Assembly: GCF_001183605.1 (NCBI RefSeq)
Contig: NZ_LFXJ01000005.1
Span: 1,647,004-1,711,003, forward strand
DNA from: Lysinibacillus xylanilyticus
Lineage (GTDB): Bacteria > Bacillota > Bacilli > Bacillales_A > Planococcaceae
DNA length: 64,000 nucleotides
Reading direction: 5' to 3'
Below are positions 43,229 to 52,558 of this stretch, one piece after another. A program made the position numbers and the translations under genes. Under the pieces are notes generated by a model that worked only from the letters and a program-made list of their open reading frames with translations, was not told the origin of the DNA and did no database searches. Position 1 is the first letter of the stretch, and each line of letters opens with the position of its first letter.

Positions 43229-43423
43229 ATGGATAATGTTCCTGGAAATAGAGCGAGTACTTGTAAAGGTTTGATGAGACCAATTGGAGTCGATTATACT
43301 GGAAAAAAAGGCTTTCAACTTATCCATCAATGCACAAAATGTCAAAAGATTAGTCGAAATAAAGTGGCTACTGATTCCATTCAAGAGGATCAAATTATCC
43401 AATATGTGCAATCAATAGTTTAG
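43229..43423 (+). pseudogene. N-terminally truncated RNHCP-domain protein
   Basis: 64 codons from an internal ATG. VDN/MDNVPGNRASTCKGLMRP then HQCTKCQKISRNK match the RNHCP zinc-binding family, whose proteins begin with an RNHCPxC segment. That segment is missing here, and upstream the frame runs into a TAA after 8 codons. Sequence before it (ATTTGGTAA) resembles a remnant of the paralog promoter, so a deletion joined the two. Half of the zinc ligands are lost. Confidence 0.7.
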
Positions 43424-43442
43424 TTAAGTGTTCATATTATTT

Positions 43443-43477
43443 AAAGACACATTGGAAATTAACAATGTGTCTTTTAT
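43443..43477 (+). terminator. Terminator after the RNHCP fragment
   Basis: AAAGACACATTG and CAATGTGTCTTT stem with a trailing T-run. The following 43478-44000 shows no gene. Confidence 0.75.
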
Positions 43478-44023
43478 TTTTAAAAATCAATCTTTTTTTA
43501 TTCATTTTACCTCTATAGCAAATATAAGAAGAATCTCCTTTGTCCCACCTTCCGGAAATACTAGCTCAATCTCATCGCTACTCACCTATTCTTCTAACAT
43601 CTATCCCATCCATAGTTTGTTGCTTAAAATTGATTTTAATTGCACTTTGTGGTGAACTGAATACGGAACAATCTTTTTATTAGCTATAATTTCTGGCGGT
43701 AGAAATTTATCAACACTTCATTATTTATAATATTTCCCCAACAAAATGTACCTTTTACAAACGGTACCTCTTGGCCTTCCGAAATACAACAGGCTTTTGG
43801 CGGTCCAGCATTTATTCATCCATACAAATGTGAAAACAATTATTTTTATCTTTAGTCTTCCCATTTAATTCTCTCCTATCCAGCATTTATGATCACCAAT
43901 ATAATTTCGCTCAAATAGAAAATGCATTTTACTCAATTTCTCGCCATTGTATAACAAAAAAATGAATTAAGTGCATAATTAGCAATCCTATATGACACAT
44001 TACATATAGGAGGTGGAAGAATA

Positions 44024-44269
44024 ATGTCTAGAATAATTGGTGTGGAACAATCATTAACAAACGTTGAAGACGCTTTAAAGGCAAAAGGTTATGAAGTTAT
44101 TCAACTTCGTACTGAAGAAGATGCAAAAAAATGTGATGCCTGTGTAATCACTGGGCAAGACAGAGATATTATGGGAATTAGTGATCCTATCATGGCAGGA
44201 CCTGTTATTGACGCTGATGGTCTTTCTGCTGACGAAGTACTTCAACGTGTCGATAAATATTTCCACTAA
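44024..44269 (+). CDS. ykuS: UPF0180 family protein (YkuS-like)
   Basis: 81 residues, the usual length. The opening [20 protein letters not shown] and the middle [18 protein letters not shown] match the conserved Bacillus UPF0180 family. Cytoplasmic, function unknown. The start follows AGGAGGTGGAAGAATA. Followed by its own terminator. Confidence 0.85.
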   Translation: MSRIIGVEQSLTNVEDALKAKGYEVIQLRTEEDAKKCDACVITGQDRDIMGISDPIMAGPVIDADGLSADEVLQRVDKYFH

Positions 44270-44278
44270 TAAATGACT

Positions 44279-44325
44279 TGGTGCTGTCGCTGTAGTTTTT
44301 TGACTATAGAGCAGCACCTTTTAAA
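44279..44325 (+). terminator. Terminator of ykuS
   Basis: GGTGCTGTC and GAGCAGCACC arms with inner pairing (CTGTAGT with ACTATAG), followed by TTTT. Confidence 0.65.
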
Positions 44326-44362
44326 ATTAAATAAAGCGAATATGATAAATATATTAAAAACC

Positions 44363-44836
44363 TCAATACTGATTAACATCCACTATTAAACATTCTACAA
44401 ATTCCTTAATTTGGTCCATTTTTACGATTAAACATAATGCAGGTCCACATCCCGTTGCAGCTAATTGATTTTTCTCACCGGCATCTAATACAAAAATTAA
44501 TTTAATACGAGGCTCATTTTCTTGTCTTTCCTGTTCAGGCATTTGAAAAAGACCATAGCCAGGGAAATGATAGGTACCATATTCAGGAATATGATAAATA
44601 CACAATCCTGGGTCAAGAAACTCTAGCATGCTTAGATGAATATTATCAATATGCTGTAAATCATCTAATAACTTTAGGAAGTCTCTTTTTAAACAAACGA
44701 TTTCCGTATTCACCTCGGGAAAAGCATTACCAGAACGGAAATCAATGTGAAATTCTACACTCTCATCATTTACAAATTTGATATTTAGTTCAACTTCACA
44801 ACTAGGTTTACTAGAGCAATCTTTTAATATCGCCAT
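44363..44836 (-). CDS. Hypothetical protein, 157 aa
   Basis: No signal peptide. Start MAILKDC behind AAAGGAGATTTAGTT. Six Cys in all, including CSSKPSC near the start and GCGPALC near the end, plus an aromatic middle (YHIPEYGTYHFPGYGLFQMP). Mostly beta-like. Family not recognised. It could bind a metal through its Cys, but this is a guess. Own terminator region downstream is shared with ykuS. Confidence 0.6.
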   Translation of the reverse strand: MAILKDCSSKPSCEVELNIKFVNDESVEFHIDFRSGNAFPEVNTEIVCLKRDFLKLLDDLQHIDNIHLSMLEFLDPGLCIYHIPEYGTYHFPGYGLFQMPEQERQENEPRIKLIFVLDAGEKNQLAATGCGPALCLIVKMDQIKEFVECLIVDVNQY

Positions 44837-44936
44837 AACTAAATCTCCTTTCACTATCAAATTTCATTGGTTCGTTAGGTTTATCAACTTATCAATGTAT
44901 TTTCTTTATTACCCTTTTTTCTTATAAATTAGTCGC

Positions 44937-44996
44937 AAAAAAACTGCACCTCCAATTGTTAGATGGTGTGACTAACAATTGGGCGCAGTTCATCCT
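44937..44996 (-). terminator. Terminator of the VOC-family gene
   Basis: AACTGC..CC.CCAATTGTTAG and CTAACAATTGG..GCAGTT form a long stem; T-run on the minus strand. It lies 22 bp past the stop of the gene at 45018. Confidence 0.75.
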
Positions 44997-45017
44997 GAAG
45001 TGGTCTATATTTATATT

Positions 45018-45443
45018 CTATTGGCAAACACCTAAAGGATTATTATCTAGATCATAAAAGGTAAAGAATTTCGAAGAACTCTCTCCATGAATAGGGTTTA
45101 CCTTTACATTCTTTTCAGTTAGAAATTTATAAGTTTCTTCAATATCATTATTTGGAATGAAATTATAATATTTTCCCACACCAAAATTATTATTCGGAAA
45201 CTCCATTGGCTTATGATTTAAAGTTCTAACCAAACATACTACTGTTTGAGAATGTTCAGCAATCTTCATTACAGCAGCCTCTTCTTCAATGTAAATTAAT
45301 TCAAATCCGAGTATTTCTGCATACCAATCGGCTGAAATTTTTGGGTCTTTAACAGGAATAAATACACCTTCCATCCCATTTAAAAGTTGTTTAGTCCTAA
45401 AATTTATTCTCCTTATACTATTTTCATTAACTATATTTGACAA
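45018..45443 (-). CDS. VOC-superfamily (glyoxalase/bleomycin-resistance fold) protein
   Basis: 141 residues. PVKDPKISADWYAEILGFEL near residue 32 is the classic VOC opening, and the C-terminus FFTFYDLDNNPLGVCQ gives the usual D-x-x-N/D-N end. Members bind divalent metals and act as isomerases, dioxygenases or resistance proteins. Substrate unknown. Monocistronic. Confidence 0.75.
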   Translation of the reverse strand: MSNIVNENSIRRINFRTKQLLNGMEGVFIPVKDPKISADWYAEILGFELIYIEEEAAVMKIAEHSQTVVCLVRTLNHKPMEFPNNNFGVGKYYNFIPNNDIEETYKFLTEKNVKVNPIHGESSSKFFTFYDLDNNPLGVCQ

Positions 45444-45547
45444 ATTTTTGTTAAATCCTTTTCAATTTATAATTTCATACAGTGACTTATTGTTTTTAAT
45501 TAAAGTACCGTATTTAGTACTCGACAACAGTCTTTTATAGTTTTTAC

Positions 45548-45847
45548 TTATGTAGACCTTGGTGAAAAAACGTTTTTTATCGCACCTAATATTCCAGGAA
45601 CGAGAAATACGATACCAAAAAAGATGGTAAGCAAATTAAAATGTTGTGTTTCGTAAAAAGTAAACCAATCTTTGAAAATAGAAGATTCCGTAATTTTGCC
45701 AAATAACGTTCCACCAAAATCTCGATAATTAGGTATCCACCCTGTTACTTCAAATGTAATAAAGATTATCTGCGACAATACAAATACACCAATTGAAGAC
45801 ACCCAAGGTCTTTTCAAAAATGGAATATGTTTTTGTTTTTTAGCCAT
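45548..45847 (-). CDS. YfzA-like membrane protein
   Basis: 99 residues with two membrane helices (SSIGVFVLSQIIFITFEVTG and FNLLTIFFGIVFLVPGILGA). The pattern RPWVSSIGVFVLSQ, TGWIPNYRDFGGTLFGKITE and FKDWFTFYETQHFN matches the YfzA-like family of Bacillus. Function unknown. The start follows GGGAGGGAGGTTGATTAC. Confidence 0.7.
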   Translation of the reverse strand: MAKKQKHIPFLKRPWVSSIGVFVLSQIIFITFEVTGWIPNYRDFGGTLFGKITESSIFKDWFTFYETQHFNLLTIFFGIVFLVPGILGAIKNVFSPRST

Positions 45848-45959
45848 GTAATCAACCTCCCTCCCCCATTAAATACTATTTATAGATACAAGTAAAATCA
45901 AGGGTTAAATACCAAAAATAAACAATCATGTCTGTTTTACATTAAAAACTACTTAAAAT

Positions 45960-46330
45960 AATAACATCCGACTCTTAAGGGATTCATAACTACCTCCACC
46001 GGGTAGTTCCATCTTGGATTTTCAGTGTTCTGCATAGAAAACTGTAATTTAAGGGCTATCCTCTTTGAACTGTTCGGTCCTTCTCATTCATTCTAGAAGT
46101 AAAATTCTGATTGTTAAGTACTTATCGCAAAATAGTTTACAAAGTTTACTTTGCGTTTCCATCAGACCTCCCCAGATATGCCCATGTATTTTCACACCAT
46201 CGTTTCGCCTCATCTACCTGATATGCCCTTCTTAAGAAAGGATGTTGTTTTGTAATGAAACCTTATCCTATCACACCAGTACTTCTATCATTGTAGTTCG
46301 GGACTTACATCCAAAGCATAACTGGCGCAC
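45960..46330 (-). mobile_element. Probable group II intron remnant (5' part)
   Basis: On the minus strand the segment begins GTGCGCC, followed by GGATGTAAGTCCCGAAC, GATGAGGCGAAACGATGG and ATCTGGGGAGGTCTGATGG, which resemble domain I of Firmicutes group II introns. No reverse-transcriptase frame and no domain V hairpin are found, so only a decayed 5' piece could remain. Identification is from memory of such introns and is tentative. Confidence 0.4.
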
Positions 46331-46483
46331 ATTAAAAAGCCATACTCAACTGGATATGAGTTAGCTAACACCCAAAATTTTCATAGCTGTTTTAAACCTT
46401 TTTCTAAGGAATCCTATGACAGATATCGCAATTCCTGTTGAAAACTAAACATATTATAAATTAAAGAAAGGAGGAATTTTATT

Positions 46484-46603
46484 ATGTCTCAAAATTGTGG
46501 TGGTAACGGGGGTTCTGGCTACGGTACAGCATTTGCGCTACTTGTAGTTCTATTCATTCTTCTAATTATTATCGGAGCTGCTTTCCTCTTTAATAGCTAT
46601 TAA
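46484..46603 (+). CDS. YjcZ-family sporulation-type small protein
   Basis: 39 residues: Gly/Cys-rich N-terminus (MSQNCGGNGGSGYG), then one hydrophobic helix (ALLVVLFILLIIIGAAF) and a short tail. This is the YjcZ/YczN class of tiny Bacillaceae membrane proteins, often made during sporulation. The start follows AAAGGAGG. Too short for ordinary gene finding but well supported by its ribosome site and composition. Confidence 0.88.
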   Translation: MSQNCGGNGGSGYGTAFALLVVLFILLIIIGAAFLFNSY

Positions 46604-46700
46604 CATTTTATCAAAAATCATAGCTATTTAATTCAAAACAATTAAACTTTAAAACCTCTAATGTTCATATAAAAAAATTCCATATACCTCTATTTCTTTG

Positions 46701-46734
46701 CTAAGGGTCACTATCCTTCGGTGACCTTTTTAAT
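46701..46734 (+). terminator. Terminator downstream of the YjcZ-like gene
   Basis: GGTCAC and GTGACC around a 9-base loop, followed by TTTTTAATTT. The rest of 46604-46868 shows no gene. Confidence 0.65.
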
Positions 46735-46868
46735 TTGGAATGCCAAACTGCCAAAATGCTTTTTCAATTGATAATAATCCAACATTAAGTTTGAAAGGGT
46801 TCTTCACCTTACGAAGGATTAAAGAATTTGTAAATTAAAAGTCATAGTTTTTTCATCCTTTCAAAACA

Positions 46869-46911
46869 TAATAAAAAGCCACACCTTGCTAAAAGATGTG
46901 ACTTCATACAT
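46869..46911 (-). terminator. Terminator of the 75-aa gene
   Basis: AGTCACATC and GGTGTGGCT pair (with wobble) before TTTTTATT on the minus strand. Confidence 0.6.
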
Positions 46912-46915
46912 AAGA

Positions 46916-47143
46916 TTAATCAAATTCTAAAACATTTTTCTCTACTTCAACCTTGTAAACGCCCCAAGTACTAATTAAAATTGTTTTAAAATTTTCCGTC
47001 TCAGTAAATGAATACCAAGATTTTTCATTGAACTCATTAGAAATTTCTTCTGTAAATGTTTCTTGTTCAATATTGCTCTTGATTTTATGTTCTTCTTCAC
47101 GACCTTCGTCAAAGTAAAACTTCACTGTATATTCATACTCCAT
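46916..47143 (-). CDS. Hypothetical protein, 75 aa
   Basis: Small acidic protein, predicted beta-alpha-beta: EYEYTVKFYFDEGREEEHKI, then EEISNEFNEKSWYSFTETEN, then FKTILISTWGVYKVEV. No membrane segment. The family is not recognised. The start follows GGGAGGTGTTGACTT. Own terminator. Confidence 0.65.
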   Translation of the reverse strand: MEYEYTVKFYFDEGREEEHKIKSNIEQETFTEEISNEFNEKSWYSFTETENFKTILISTWGVYKVEVEKNVLEFD

Positions 47144-47272
47144 AAGTCAACACCTCCCATCTATCTATATAATGGATTGTAATGACAAGAAATATGAGCA
47201 TAATAAAAATCCACACCTAGTTAGGTATGACATTCTATAAATAAGCTTTCTCTTTTTGGTCTCCCGATTCAA

Positions 47273-48205
47273 TTATTGCATACATAATTCTTTAAAATTA
47301 CACCCTTTACAGTGCCATTTTTCAGAGGTTAATTCAAATTCCTCAATTTCCACTGGTTCATTGGAGAAAATATCCGCCTGATATTTTTTCATTTCTAATA
47401 CACTTCGCTGAAACGTATGTAAAATATTGTCCATATCAAATGCTGTAAAGGCGTATTTTTTTCGTTTGCCAGTCAATAAATATTCATTATAGACATCAAT
47501 CTGATCAAGAGATACGCGATATTTCTGCTGAATATAGTAAGCATAGAGTGCTAATTGCTGGCGATCATCATCGGACTCTCCGCCTGTTTTCCAGTCGATA
47601 ATAATCCACTTGTCTGCCATCTCATCATAATAATGAAAATCCATTACGACGAAAACTTGTATCCCCTCGATTTTCATGGAACGAAATTGTTCAGGCTCAC
47701 CGATTCGTAGAGAGCCTTTTTGTGCAGTAATTTGCTGGAATGTTTCACTGTTAAGAAAGTTGTCAAAGACAGCCGTCATTCGCTCCTTATAGTCCTGTAC
47801 AAGTTCAGGATTTAACTGCCCTTCGTAATATACTTCCTGCATCATATAAAATTTATTAGGCTTATGTCTCCACAAATCTACATGACGAGTAGAATCAATA
47901 AAAGTGGCATTGAGCTGGCCACGTGCACGATATACTAGCTCAGCAACAGTCGGCGCCTTGCCGGTTTGCAAATAATCATTGATCGATTGCTCTATTAAAT
48001 GATGGACGATTTGGCCAAATAAAATCGGCATCGATTGAAGCTTTTTTAAGCGATAGACATGTTGATGATATGGCTCCACATTGTAGCTTAGCCAGCCATT
48101 ATGAGAAAAATAATATTCATAGCCATATTTTCGCGCACAGCTTGTTAACGTTTTATGACGTGACAGTGACCACGAAAAAGATGGATAAGGTGTAATTTCA
48201 AACAT
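47273..48205 (-). CDS. PD-(D/E)XK nuclease with Cys cluster (RecB/Cas4-like)
   Basis: 310 residues. The nuclease core is visible as VFVVMDFHYYDEMADKW followed by IIIDWKTGGESDDDRQQLAL (D and DxK motifs, then the QxxxY helix). One Cys near the N-terminus (TSCARKYGYEYY) and three at the end (CKGCNFKELC) match the Fe-S layout of Cas4/AddB-like nucleases. The start at MFEITPYP follows AAGGAGGCGATATCT. No helicase or CRISPR genes are nearby, so it is a stand-alone nuclease, likely for DNA repair or processing. Its start lies 13 bp after the TSUP stop. Confidence 0.75.
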   Translation of the reverse strand: MFEITPYPSFSWSLSRHKTLTSCARKYGYEYYFSHNGWLSYNVEPYHQHVYRLKKLQSMPILFGQIVHHLIEQSINDYLQTGKAPTVAELVYRARGQLNATFIDSTRHVDLWRHKPNKFYMMQEVYYEGQLNPELVQDYKERMTAVFDNFLNSETFQQITAQKGSLRIGEPEQFRSMKIEGIQVFVVMDFHYYDEMADKWIIIDWKTGGESDDDRQQLALYAYYIQQKYRVSLDQIDVYNEYLLTGKRKKYAFTAFDMDNILHTFQRSVLEMKKYQADIFSNEPVEIEEFELTSEKWHCKGCNFKELCMQ

Positions 48206-48218
48206 AGATATCGCCTCC

Positions 48219-48959
48219 TTAAATCTGTTTGATAAATTCATATACGAGCTGTACTATTAGCACAATTGTCACAATACGTAGTAATAGCTTTACTTGATTT
48301 GCCTTAACCTTTCTTGCAAGGATAATTCCTATTTGCGCACCAATTACCGAACCAATCATTAAAACGATTGTTAATGACCAATCAATTTTACCTGTGGCAA
48401 TATACGTTATTGCGGCTCCAGAGCACATCGCAAAAACGCCTACACGTGAAAGACCTACAGCTTTCATATAAGAGATTTTCTCATGAGCATACGTATAAAG
48501 TGCCAGCGTACTGCTACCAGGACCGAACATTCCGTCATAAAAACCAACACCAAGAAGTATTGGTCCGTTTTTGCGATTCATTGTAAAGCTTTCTTTATCT
48601 CCAAATTCAGCCCCTCCTATAAAGGACATAATTAGAGCAAAGCCTAATAAAACAATCGCGATGAACGTCAATGTTTGACTGCTCATAAACGATGCAAACA
48701 GACCACCAAGTGTACCCCCTACTAGGGAAACAAGTAATACTGAACGCATTTCTGACCATAACAATTCTTTTCTTTTATAAATAGTATAGAAACTTGAAAA
48801 GGCACTAACCATATTTGAAACTTTATTCGCACCTATCGCCGAATGGACCGGTACCCCCATAAGCATCATGGTCGGTAATGTGATTAACCCGCCACCTCCC
48901 ACTAACGTTCCAATGACGTTACCAGTGATACCTATTAGTAAAAACAACAAGTATTCCAT
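48219..48959 (-). CDS. TSUP-family permease (TauE/SafE)
   Basis: 246 residues with about eight membrane helices. The repeated half-motif GNVIGTLVGGGGLITLPTMM near the start and GVGFYDGMFGPGSSTLALYT in the middle are diagnostic of the TauE/SafE family, which exports sulfite, sulfoacetate or other anionic sulfur compounds. Substrate unknown. It lies just upstream of the nuclease gene, with which it may share a transcript, although the functions seem unrelated. Confidence 0.87.
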   Translation of the reverse strand: MEYLLFLLIGITGNVIGTLVGGGGLITLPTMMLMGVPVHSAIGANKVSNMVSAFSSFYTIYKRKELLWSEMRSVLLVSLVGGTLGGLFASFMSSQTLTFIAIVLLGFALIMSFIGGAEFGDKESFTMNRKNGPILLGVGFYDGMFGPGSSTLALYTYAHEKISYMKAVGLSRVGVFAMCSGAAITYIATGKIDWSLTIVLMIGSVIGAQIGIILARKVKANQVKLLLRIVTIVLIVQLVYEFIKQI

Positions 48960-49049
48960 TTAATCCTTCTTTCTATGACACACATGATGATATTCATATG
49001 ATACAGTATAACAGACTGTTATTTTTCAAAAGATATATGAGGTGAACGA

Positions 49050-49547
49050 ATGCTTGAACAACAAAAAACACCTACACCGCGTTTTTGTAAGACACTAACG
49101 CTTATTGTCGCGACCATTTTTTTAGCTGGCATTACAGCAACGCTTATCCAATACAATAAGCTCCCCGCATCTATACCAGTTTTGCAAAGCTTTTCGAGTG
49201 AACATGCGCAATTTGGGCCGAAAATCGCCATTTTTTATTTACCCTTCATTGCCTTAATGCTATTTTTGCTTTTACAATACTTAGAGATAAAAGCTGCCTA
49301 TCCTGTCCTACGTAAAAATAAGACAGCCTTATCTCATACTGAGCGACAAAATGGGATCATTACCTTTTGTCTTATCAAAAATAGTATATTATTATACTTT
49401 ACGTATTCACTTTTCAATGACCTAACAGTGGCTTTAGGCCATAAACGTATTTTACTGCAATGGCATGCTTATTTATTTCTATTTGTACTAAGTATTATAT
49501 TTACATTTGGTATCGTGCGTGGCATATTATTGAACAAAAAGAAATAG
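49050..49547 (+). CDS. DUF1648-like membrane protein
   Basis: 165 residues with four membrane helices. The segment IQYNKLPASIPVLQSF after helix 1 is like the YxxLPxxIPxHF motif of DUF1648, although the usual His/Phe are replaced. The first ~20 residues are cytoplasmic. The start follows GAGGTGAACGA. Divergent from the TSUP gene. Function unknown. Confidence 0.6.
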   Translation: MLEQQKTPTPRFCKTLTLIVATIFLAGITATLIQYNKLPASIPVLQSFSSEHAQFGPKIAIFYLPFIALMLFLLLQYLEIKAAYPVLRKNKTALSHTERQNGIITFCLIKNSILLYFTYSLFNDLTVALGHKRILLQWHAYLFLFVLSIIFTFGIVRGILLNKKK

Positions 49548-49752
49548 AATTTGTCCTAGTACTAATGTATGGCATCGTTTTACCCCTTTAGATATGTTTT
49601 GTCTAAAGGGGTTTCTGTGCTCTTTCATTATGTTCAGAAATATGTACTCTTTTTATCGATTCATTTATTTTTTAAAGGATTAAAATGTAGTTTGTCGAAT
49701 AACATGGAGAAACAACTATCGTAAATAGATATAATTTTGAGGGGGAAACTTT

Positions 49753-50472
49753 GTGACAAAAATTGCAATTATTTCAGATATCCACGGGAATAAAACGGCA
49801 TTAGAAGCAGTTTTAAAAGACATTCGATTAAGAAAGATTGAAAGAATTTTTTGTTTAGGTGATTTAATCGGCAAAGGTCCCCGAGGATCTGAATGTATAG
49901 AACTCATCCAAAAGAATTGCGAACGAGTAGTTCGAGGCAACTGGGACGTATTTATTCAATCACCAACAGACGATGTTTTTTTACAGTGGTACAAAGATAG
50001 ATTAACAGAAAAAGATTATCAGTATCTAGCTTCGTTACCATTTAATATTGATCTAGAATTAAATGGACAATTAATAAGGTTTTTCCATGCATCTCCAAGA
50101 AGTGAATTTGAACGTATCTCAGTTAATCATTCAATTGAACAGCGTTTATCTATGTTTGAGAATAGCGAAATAACAAATTCAATTAATTACACTAAACTTC
50201 CTGACATTGTATTCTACGGCGATATACATACAACCTTTTTACATACATATAAAAAGGGTATTCTGTGTAACGTTGGTAGTGTCGGAAATTCACTTGACTT
50301 AACTTCAGCTTCATATGCGATCCTAGATGGCACACATTCAAACAATGCCATTCAATTTATTAGAGTAGATTATGACAGGCAGGCTGAGCTTAAAATTGCA
50401 GAAGAGTTGGGTTTACCTCAATTAGATAAATATTATGGTGAAATTATGTTCGCAAATTATCGAAATGCTTAG
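49753..50472 (+). CDS. Metallophosphoesterase (YfcE/calcineurin-like)
   Basis: 239 residues. The metal-binding signature appears as IISDIHGNKTALEAVL (DxH), CLGDLIGKGP (GDxxxxGP), VVRGNWD (GNxD) and later FFHASPRSE and FYGDIHTTFLH, as in the YfcE/serine-threonine phosphatase-like group. Likely a phosphodiesterase or phosphatase; substrate unknown. GTG start behind GAGGGGGAAACTTT. Monocistronic. Confidence 0.87.
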   Translation: MTKIAIISDIHGNKTALEAVLKDIRLRKIERIFCLGDLIGKGPRGSECIELIQKNCERVVRGNWDVFIQSPTDDVFLQWYKDRLTEKDYQYLASLPFNIDLELNGQLIRFFHASPRSEFERISVNHSIEQRLSMFENSEITNSINYTKLPDIVFYGDIHTTFLHTYKKGILCNVGSVGNSLDLTSASYAILDGTHSNNAIQFIRVDYDRQAELKIAEELGLPQLDKYYGEIMFANYRNA

Positions 50473-50520
50473 AGCCATTTTTAATCGGGGGCGATTGAAG
50501 TAATAAATATTTATCCATAA

Positions 50521-50645
50521 GGTACCTAGTTGGTACTCAAGGCCTTTTTGTGACCAACATCCTGCAGCTGCCGCTACGTTAGCACTACGCTTTCGCGCAA
50601 AAAGCATCTGTTTCCCCCAAGCCGCTCATCGGACTCCTCGTTGTG
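50521..50645. repeat. GC-rich dispersed intergenic repeat, copy 2
   Basis: The core 50550-50612 matches 34161-34224 in the same orientation, including GCTGCCGCTACGTTA and CACTACGCTTTCGCGC. It lies 49 bp after the phosphoesterase stop. Confidence 0.8.
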
Positions 50646-50747
50646 CAGAAAAGCCAAATTTTATATATTATGATACCTTAAATTTATTGAAATAATAGGT
50701 TTTATGCAACATGAAAAGAGACCTGGACAAACCCCTTTCTGATACCA

Positions 50748-50795
50748 AAAAGCCGGTGAAATTTTACTCGTCGTAAAATTTCACCGGCTTTATAT
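50748..50795 (+). terminator. Very strong hairpin terminator
   Basis: A perfect 19-bp stem, AAAGCCGGTGAAATTTTAC, with loop TCGTC, followed by TATATTC on the plus strand and by TTTTTGG on the minus strand. Confidence 0.75.
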
Positions 50796-50937
50796 TCATT
50801 TATTTTTTTCGTTATGTATAACTTTCTTTCGAAAATCATTTTCCTCCTAATCTACAATATCTACTTGAATTTCAAATGACCCAATTCTCTCAAAAGAAAA
50901 TGCTGGATCCTAAATGCATATATAAACTTGACAATAC

Positions 50938-50992
50938 TGATATAATAGCAAATGGTTATTTAAACATCCCCTATCAAGATACATATTGATAG
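50938..50992 (+). promoter_or_regulatory. Extended -10 promoter with an inverted-repeat operator
   Basis: TGATATAAT at 50938-50946 is an extended -10 element. CTATCAA at 50971-50977 and TTGATAG at 50986-50992 form a perfect 7-bp inverted repeat with 8-bp spacing, downstream of the promoter and 40 bp before the EmrB-type gene. A repressor site is likely, but no regulator gene is adjacent. Confidence 0.5.
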
Positions 50993-51031
50993 TTAAAAAT
51001 AGTAGGGATTCACAAAAACGGAGGTATGAAA

Positions 51032-52558
51032 GTGGCAAAGAATTCAAATAAAATAGGTGTAGTAATCGCTGGGCTATTGTTAGCGATTTTAATGGCTGCA
51101 ATGGACAATACAATTGTAGCAACTGCAATCAGTACAATTGTCGGAGATCTTGGTGGATATGACAAACTTGTCTGGGTGACATCAGCTTATATGATCGCGT
51201 CGGTTGCAGGTATGCCGATTTTCGGTAAATTATCCGATATGTATGGTCGTAAAAGATTCTTTATTTTCGGTTTAGTTGTATTTTTAATCGGTTCGGCGCT
51301 AGCCGGTACAGCAAACTCAATCATTCAGCTTAGCATTTACCGTGCAATTCAAGGTATTGGTGGCGGTGCATTAATGCCTATCGCATTCACAATTATGTTT
51401 GATGTAGTGTCTCCAGATAAACGCGGGAAAATGGGTGGCTTATTCGGAGCAGTATTTGGTCTATCAAGTATCTTTGGTCCGCTTCTTGGAGCCTATTTAA
51501 CAGATTATGTTCATTGGTCTTGGATTTTCTATATTAATTTACCACTTGGGCTAATTGCCTTTGTGTTAGTTACAAAATTTTACAATGAATCTATTGCACA
51601 TACCAAGCAAAAAATCGACTACTTTGGCGCAGCTACTTTAGTTAGTTCAGTAGTAAGTTTAATGTTTGCTCTTGAGCTAGGCGGCAAACAATATGCTTGG
51701 GATTCAGCAATGATTCTTGGATTATTCGCTCTATTTACAGTGTTTCTTATTAGCTTTATCTTAATTGAACTACGTGTAGAAGAGCCTATTATTTCCTTTA
51801 AAATGTTCAAAAATCGTCTCTATGCAACGAGTAATATCATTTCAATATTTGCTGGTGCTGCTTACATTACTGCTGCCATCTACATTCCAATTTTTGTTCA
51901 AGGTGTACTTGGAGGCTCTGCAACGAACTCAGGTCTTATTTTACTTCCGATGATGGTCGGTTCGGTTGTAACAGCATCTGTGGGTGGAGCTCTCCTCACG
52001 AAATTTAAATATCGAACGATTATGTTACCGACTTTAACTCTATTTGTTGTTGGTATTACCTTACTTTCAACATTGACAACTGAAACGTCGCACCTTATGG
52101 TAACAATCTTTATGATACTTGTTGGTCTTGGCATTGGCTCGTCTTTCTCTGTGTTGAGCAATGCCGTTATTCATGGTCTTAGTATGAGACAACGTGGCTC
52201 GGCTAACTCAACACTAAACTTCAATCGAGAACTTGGAATGACATTAGGAATAACAGTGTTTGGGATTATCCAAAACCATATTTTCTCAAATAAATTAACG
52301 TCCGTGTTTAGTGGTCAAGCACCTACTGGTATGGATATAAGTGATCCGAGTGTAATCCTTACATCTGAAACTCGAAGCTTCATTCCTGTAGAGGTTCTCG
52401 ATAAAATGCAAGAAGCACTTACTATTTCAGTTGCTCATACTTTTGCTTGGGCGATAATCCCAGCTGCTATTGCGCTAATTATGGCATTTGCTATGGGTAG
52501 AGAGCAATTCGACCCTGCTTCTGAAATGGAAACGTACAATAAAGAAGCATCACATTAA
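51032..52558 (+). CDS. MFS multidrug exporter, DHA2 (EmrB/QacA) type
   Basis: About 508 residues with 14 predicted helices. MAAMDNTIVATAISTIVGDL (helix 1, motif D1), GKLSDMYGRKRFF (motif A) and RAIQGIGGGALMPIAF (motif B), then GAVFGLSSIFGPLLGAYLTD (motif C), identify a drug-proton antiporter. Substrate unknown. I prefer the GTG start, since GGAGGT directly touches the upstream ATG but is 6 bases before the GTG. The inverted repeat upstream suggests control by an unlinked repressor. Confidence 0.88.
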   Translation: MAKNSNKIGVVIAGLLLAILMAAMDNTIVATAISTIVGDLGGYDKLVWVTSAYMIASVAGMPIFGKLSDMYGRKRFFIFGLVVFLIGSALAGTANSIIQLSIYRAIQGIGGGALMPIAFTIMFDVVSPDKRGKMGGLFGAVFGLSSIFGPLLGAYLTDYVHWSWIFYINLPLGLIAFVLVTKFYNESIAHTKQKIDYFGAATLVSSVVSLMFALELGGKQYAWDSAMILGLFALFTVFLISFILIELRVEEPIISFKMFKNRLYATSNIISIFAGAAYITAAIYIPIFVQGVLGGSATNSGLILLPMMVGSVVTASVGGALLTKFKYRTIMLPTLTLFVVGITLLSTLTTETSHLMVTIFMILVGLGIGSSFSVLSNAVIHGLSMRQRGSANSTLNFNRELGMTLGITVFGIIQNHIFSNKLTSVFSGQAPTGMDISDPSVILTSETRSFIPVEVLDKMQEALTISVAHTFAWAIIPAAIALIMAFAMGREQFDPASEMETYNKEASH

